Of a DNA stretch of 64,000 nucleotides, positions 60,827 to 64,000 are shown in pieces. Under the pieces are notes generated by a model, which saw nothing but the letters and a program-made list of their open reading frames with translations, did not search any database and was not told where the DNA came from. Position 1 is the first letter of the stretch. Each line of letters begins with the position of its first letter. The DNA comes from Terrabacter sp040702505 (GTDB lineage Bacteria; Actinomycetota; Actinomycetes; Actinomycetales; Dermatophilaceae): positions 310,001-374,000 of the forward strand of contig NZ_JBFBLC010000002.1 of assembly GCF_040702505.1 (NCBI RefSeq), given 5' to 3'. A program made the position numbers and the translations under genes.

Positions 60827-61471
60827 ATGAGGAACTACCCGCTGCTGGACGTACGCGTCAGCACCCCCGCGCTGGAGCTGCGCGCCGCGACCGACGACCT
60901 GCTCGACGAGCTCGCCGACATCGTGCGCGCCGGCAAGACCCACGCCGACCCCGCCCCGTACGACGACCCGATGTCCTTCTACGAGAAGGACCCCGACATC
61001 CGCGTCGCCCGTTGGCTGCGGGCCATCTGGCGCCGTCGCGGCATGATAGAGCCCGATGCCTGGCGGCTGTACTTCGTCGTCATGGTCGATGGTCGACCTG
61101 TCGGCGAGCAGACCCTGATCGCAACGGACTTCGCCGCCCTGGGGACCGTGTCGACGTTCTCGTGGCTGTCCACGGACGAGCGCGGCCGGGGGATCGGGCG
61201 CGAGATGCGCGCAGCCGTGCTCCACCTCGCCTTCGAGGGTCTGGGCGCGAAGGAGGCCGCCAGCGACGCCTTCGTCGACAACCATGCCTCCAACGCCGTA
61301 TCGAGGGCGTTGGGCTACGAGCCCAACGGCTTCGACTGGGCGACGCGGCAGGGCGAGCCGGCGCTGCTCAACCGGTGGCGCCTGACGAGGGACGTCTGGG
61401 AGCAGGGGCGGCGTGACGACATACGGCTGCACGACCTCGACGCCTGCCGCGCGCTGCTGCCGCTGTCCTGA
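60827..61471 (+). CDS. GNAT-family N-acetyltransferase
   Basis: A 214-residue acetyltransferase. LELRAATDDLLDELADIVRAG opens the fold, WRLYFVVMVDGRPVGEQTLIATDFA forms central strands, and STDERGRGIGREMRAAVLHLAF is the acetyl-CoA motif (near residue 120), followed by DNHASNAVSRALGYEPNG. The substrate is unknown; the RimL-like layout fits small amines or proteins. I start at ATG 60827; the frame upstream is not coding-like. Convergent with the MFS gene. Confidence 0.83.
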   Translation: MRNYPLLDVRVSTPALELRAATDDLLDELADIVRAGKTHADPAPYDDPMSFYEKDPDIRVARWLRAIWRRRGMIEPDAWRLYFVVMVDGRPVGEQTLIATDFAALGTVSTFSWLSTDERGRGIGREMRAAVLHLAFEGLGAKEAASDAFVDNHASNAVSRALGYEPNGFDWATRQGEPALLNRWRLTRDVWEQGRRDDIRLHDLDACRALLPLS

Positions 61472-61501
61472 CCCGCGCCGGCGCCGGCCCGTCCTGTTGG
61501 G

Positions 61502-62740
61502 CTAGGCCGGCGCGCGGACGGTGCGAAACGGGCTGAGGGACAAGCCGATCGCGACGAGCGCGAAGACGCCGGCCGCGACGAGCAGGGTCGGGGTGATGCC
61601 CCAGGAGTCCGCCAGCATGCCGGCGAGCGGCGCCACGACCATGGCGACGGCACGGTTGAACGACCGCAATGTGGTGTTGGTGCGGGCCTGCAGCCCGTCA
61701 GGGGTCATCAGCTGCCGATAGCTCATCTCGTGGGAGTTGCTCATGCCCATCGCGAGCCCGTAGAGGAACTGGCCGGTCAGGACGGCGGGAAGGGCTGGCA
61801 CACCGCCGTGCCCGGCGAGCACCAGGGCGACCACTCCGGCGGTCGTGATGACGTGGCACGTGATGATCGTGCGGCCGGTGCCGAGCAGCCGTCCGACCCG
61901 GGTGGTCAGCACCGCGCCGACGACCGCACCGACGCCACCGGCCGCACCCGCGATGCCGAACTGGAACGCCGTCAGGCCGAGGGTGACCAGCGCGTACGGG
62001 GCGAGCACGACCCCGATGATCGCGTTGCCGACGAACCAGGCGTGGGTGGCGACCGCGATCGTGGCCAGGCCCGAGGACCGGTAGACCCAGCGGACCCCCT
62101 CGACGACCTCGGTGGCGAGTCCTCGCACCGTCACACCCGTGCGTGGAACGGGCTCGTCGACCACGATGCGGCGAAGCGTGAGGGCGGAGTAGACGTACGT
62201 CACCGAGTCGAGCAGGACGGCCAGCGGCGCGCCCACCGCGTTGACGAGCACGCCGCCGAGCGCGGGGCCGGCGGTCGAGGCGGCGGCGTCGGTGCCGTCG
62301 ATGCGAGCGTGCGCCGGCTGCAGGTGGCGCGGCTCGAGCAGTCGCGGCAGGAACGACATCTCGGCCGCGCCGCCCACGACCGCGGCGGTCCCGGTGAGCA
62401 CCACGATGACCAGGAGAGCGGGCAGGGACAGAGCCCCGAGCCACCACAGCAGCGGGACCACGAGGAGCAGGCCGGCCTGCGCGAGGTCGGTCCCGACCAT
62501 GAGGGGCAGACGCCGTCTCCCGTCGACGACGGCGCCCACCACGAGCCCGAAGACGAGGTAGGGCAGCCAGCGAGCCGCATTGAGCCATCCCACGTCGGTG
62601 GCTGTGCCGTGCAGCGTGAGGACGACGAGAGCCTGCAGCGAGAAGACCGTGACGTACGAGCCGAGGCCCGACACGGCACCGGCCCTCCAGAACCGTCGAA
62701 AGGCGGCGGAGGTCGGGGCGGTCGGGCTCGGCCTGCTCAG
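61502..62740 (-). CDS. MFS transporter (probable CTG start)
   Basis: A 412-residue exporter-like MFS protein with 11-12 helices. WLPYLVFGLVVGAVVDGRRRLPLMVGTDLAQ contains the loop 2-3 motif (GxxxDxxxRRxxL), and a second bundle begins near residue 210. It resembles the EntS/MdfA-like exporters. No ATG, GTG or TTG precedes the first helix. CTG at 62740 overlaps the upstream TGA (CTGA) and has GAGG 7 nt before it. A GTG start at 62674 would cut into the first helix. Confidence 0.82.
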   Translation of the reverse strand: MSRPSPTAPTSAAFRRFWRAGAVSGLGSYVTVFSLQALVVLTLHGTATDVGWLNAARWLPYLVFGLVVGAVVDGRRRLPLMVGTDLAQAGLLLVVPLLWWLGALSLPALLVIVVLTGTAAVVGGAAEMSFLPRLLEPRHLQPAHARIDGTDAAASTAGPALGGVLVNAVGAPLAVLLDSVTYVYSALTLRRIVVDEPVPRTGVTVRGLATEVVEGVRWVYRSSGLATIAVATHAWFVGNAIIGVVLAPYALVTLGLTAFQFGIAGAAGGVGAVVGAVLTTRVGRLLGTGRTIITCHVITTAGVVALVLAGHGGVPALPAVLTGQFLYGLAMGMSNSHEMSYRQLMTPDGLQARTNTTLRSFNRAVAMVVAPLAGMLADSWGITPTLLVAAGVFALVAIGLSLSPFRTVRAPA

Positions 62741-63879
62741 AACCAGGCCTCGAGGGTGGTGGCGCGGTGCTCCAGCACGTCGACGGGCTTCTTGCCGCAG
62801 GACTCCGGCCGCGCCAGCCCCACCGGCTCCCGGGTGACGTGCACGCGCCAGCGTCGCCCGTCGGTGTGGGTGACGATGACCTCCGAGCCGCCGTCGACCG
62901 GCTCCGGCTCGCCGGCCCACAGGGCCTCCAACCGGACCTCGCCGATCTCGACACGGATGTGCGACTCCGCGCACTGCGCAGCCCCCGGCACCGCCGAGCG
63001 GCCGCGGTCGTGGATCGGGCCGAGCAGCTCCTCGGGAAGGTGCCCGTCCGCGCTGGACTCCAGGAGCGACTCGCAGGCTTGCTCGTCGAGGCGTGCGACG
63101 GTCTGGCCCCAGGGCAGCAGCACCGCCGTGGGGGCGAACCGGTGCCCACCCGTGTGCGAGACCTCCCAGGCGCGGCCCGGCGCCACCCGTGCTGCGTGCG
63201 CTGCCAGCGGGCGGCCCCGCACCGCACAACAGACGTCCCGGCGGCCGTTGGTGCACACGAGCAGGGCCGGCTCGGCCGGTTCCGAGCCCAGGAGCGAGGC
63301 CTGCACCAGCGCGCGACTGCCCCGGGCGAGAGCGCCCCAGTCCAGGCCCAGCAGGTCACCGACGTCGGCGACGAGAGCCGTGAGCAGCCAGGCGTCAGCC
63401 GGGCGCCGGCCTGCGTGGGCGACGAGCACGCGCCGCGGTCCGGCCTTGGCCGGGTGGCCACCGGGCCGGCGGATCAGCATGAGCCGGCCACCGGCCCCGC
63501 TGGTGCGTGCGTCGAGCTCGGCTGCGAGCTCCGGGTCGAGGCCGGACTCGCGGGCGGCGTCGCGACCCCAGGGGCCGGGCTGTTCGATCGCGATGAAGAA
63601 CAGCGCGGACGCTGCCGTGCCGTACGCGCTGGTGGCGTCCTGGTCCCAGAGCACCGAGCAGGCCTCCGGGGAGGGAGTGCCGTAGCCGGCCGTTGCCGGG
63701 TGCGTGGCGTGCTCCGGGGCGTGCTCCGGCGCGTCCTTCGGGGCGGAGGCGCCGAGCGCCTCCTTCACCGACTCGACGACCTCCGATGCCTTCGCCGACG
63801 CTGCCGCGGCGACTCGCCGGGCGGCCTTGCTCCCGGGGTTGCCTCCGGGGTTGCTTTCCTCGGCCGGCGCGCCTGTCAC
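62737..63879 (-). CDS. sucrase/ferredoxin-like protein (thioredoxin-like Fe-S)
   Basis: A 380-residue protein of the Suc_Fer-like family. Residues 1-65 are Ala/Glu-rich and disordered. The core has two halves. LLVCTNGRRDVCCAVRGRPLAAH (near residue 207) gives the CxxxxxxxCC pattern, and EVSHTGGHRFAPTAVLLPWG (near 240) the HxxGH motif, typical of thioredoxin-like ferredoxins. The role is unknown; redox or siderophore-linked functions have been suggested by context elsewhere. GTG overlaps the preceding gene's TGA. It is coupled to the MFS gene by a 4-bp overlap. Confidence 0.85.
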   Translation of the reverse strand: MTGAPAEESNPGGNPGSKAARRVAAAASAKASEVVESVKEALGASAPKDAPEHAPEHATHPATAGYGTPSPEACSVLWDQDATSAYGTAASALFFIAIEQPGPWGRDAARESGLDPELAAELDARTSGAGGRLMLIRRPGGHPAKAGPRRVLVAHAGRRPADAWLLTALVADVGDLLGLDWGALARGSRALVQASLLGSEPAEPALLVCTNGRRDVCCAVRGRPLAAHAARVAPGRAWEVSHTGGHRFAPTAVLLPWGQTVARLDEQACESLLESSADGHLPEELLGPIHDRGRSAVPGAAQCAESHIRVEIGEVRLEALWAGEPEPVDGGSEVIVTHTDGRRWRVHVTREPVGLARPESCGKKPVDVLEHRATTLEAWF

Positions 63880-64000
63880 GAGGTGCTCCCATCGTCCGGC
63901 GCCGCGTCTCCGTGCTCAGCGTCGTCCGTGTCACCCGCGGCGGCTCCCGCTGCCGGGGGGTCCTGCGGCGGCGGCCCGGCGACGTGAGCGATGACCGTGG
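63876..64000 (-). CDS. 3' end of a further leftward gene (partial)
   Basis: The frame ending at TGA (63878-63876) is open to the window edge. It reads TVIAHVAGPPPQ, a Pro/Ala/Gly stretch, and an acidic tail ending DDGSTS. The low-complexity tail gives no family. Its stop overlaps the Suc_Fer-like start by 4 bp (GTGA), so it heads or belongs to the same operon. Confidence 0.6.
   Translation of the reverse strand, partial: TVIAHVAGPPPQDPPAAGAAAGDTDDAEHGDAAPDDGSTS

Noticed and set aside
62674..62674. GTG as the MFS start
   Set aside because: It would remove the FRRFW segment and the beginning of the first helix, which are normally present in this type of exporter.

Overview
The window comes from a high-GC Gram-positive actinobacterium. 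Third codon positions are almost always G or C, GTG (and some TTG) starts are common, and several genes look leaderless. From about 2 to 36 kb the gene set follows the Mycobacterium tuberculosis Rv2169c-Rv2200c neighbourhood (cta/qcr respiratory genes, trpD, DEDD/GIY-YIG exonuclease, fadD15, SRPBCC protein, PlsC, aroG, pknL with its Rv2175c-type partner, polyprenyl synthase, metF-like reductase). Overall style suggests a micrococcalean relative such as the Intrasporangiaceae; that family placement is inference. No rRNA, tRNA, CRISPR array, prophage or insertion sequence was seen.

Layout. 0-2.2 kb: aat, convergent with a TusA-like protein and a cysteine-desulfurase-like protein. 2.3-11.7 kb: aerobic terminal oxidation, with ctaC-ctaD-ctaF rightward and ctaE-qcrC-qcrA-qcrB leftward, making the bc1-aa3 supercomplex; an epimerase and a small metallopeptidase lie between. 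12-19.4 kb: receiver-like protein, trpD, an Lrp-type effector domain, exonuclease, Cys-rich small protein, lipoprotein metallopeptidase and acyl-CoA synthetase. 19.6-28.5 kb: SRPBCC protein, Cys-rich protein, ROK kinase, EEP phosphatase, acyltransferase, a two-component system, aroG and threonine aldolase. 28.6-36.9 kb: EamA transporter, PASTA kinase, LysM transglycosylase, Rv2175c-like DNA-binding protein, polyprenyl diphosphate synthase, metF, GNAT and DUF4126. 37.2-45.2 kb: a DNA-damage mutagenesis locus with a LexA-type operator, DUF6504, HEPN protein, DnaE2-type polymerase, methyltransferase, DinB and DUF3040. 45.3-48.6 kb: DUF456, DUF7455 and a second type IIA topoisomerase B subunit. 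48.7-54.1 kb: a MoxR-DUF58-VWA (Bat-like) operon. 54.2-64 kb: YccF, a two-component system, CPBP protease, APC permease, secreted protein, GNAT, MFS exporter, sucrase/ferredoxin-like protein and the end of one more gene.

The most notable signal not explained by genes is a dispersed, non-palindromic 8-mer, GTATGCCG/CGGCATAC. I counted 26 exact copies (28 of the 7-mer core), evenly split between strands, in coding and intergenic DNA. In genes it usually encodes Tyr-Ala or Ala-Tyr with AT-ending codons this genome otherwise avoids. Other points of interest are a cysteine-desulfurase-like protein whose PLP lysine is arginine, next to an overlapping tusA; the LexA-controlled polymerase locus; a tandem repeat in the DnaE2 N-terminus; and recurrent leaderless promoter geometry.
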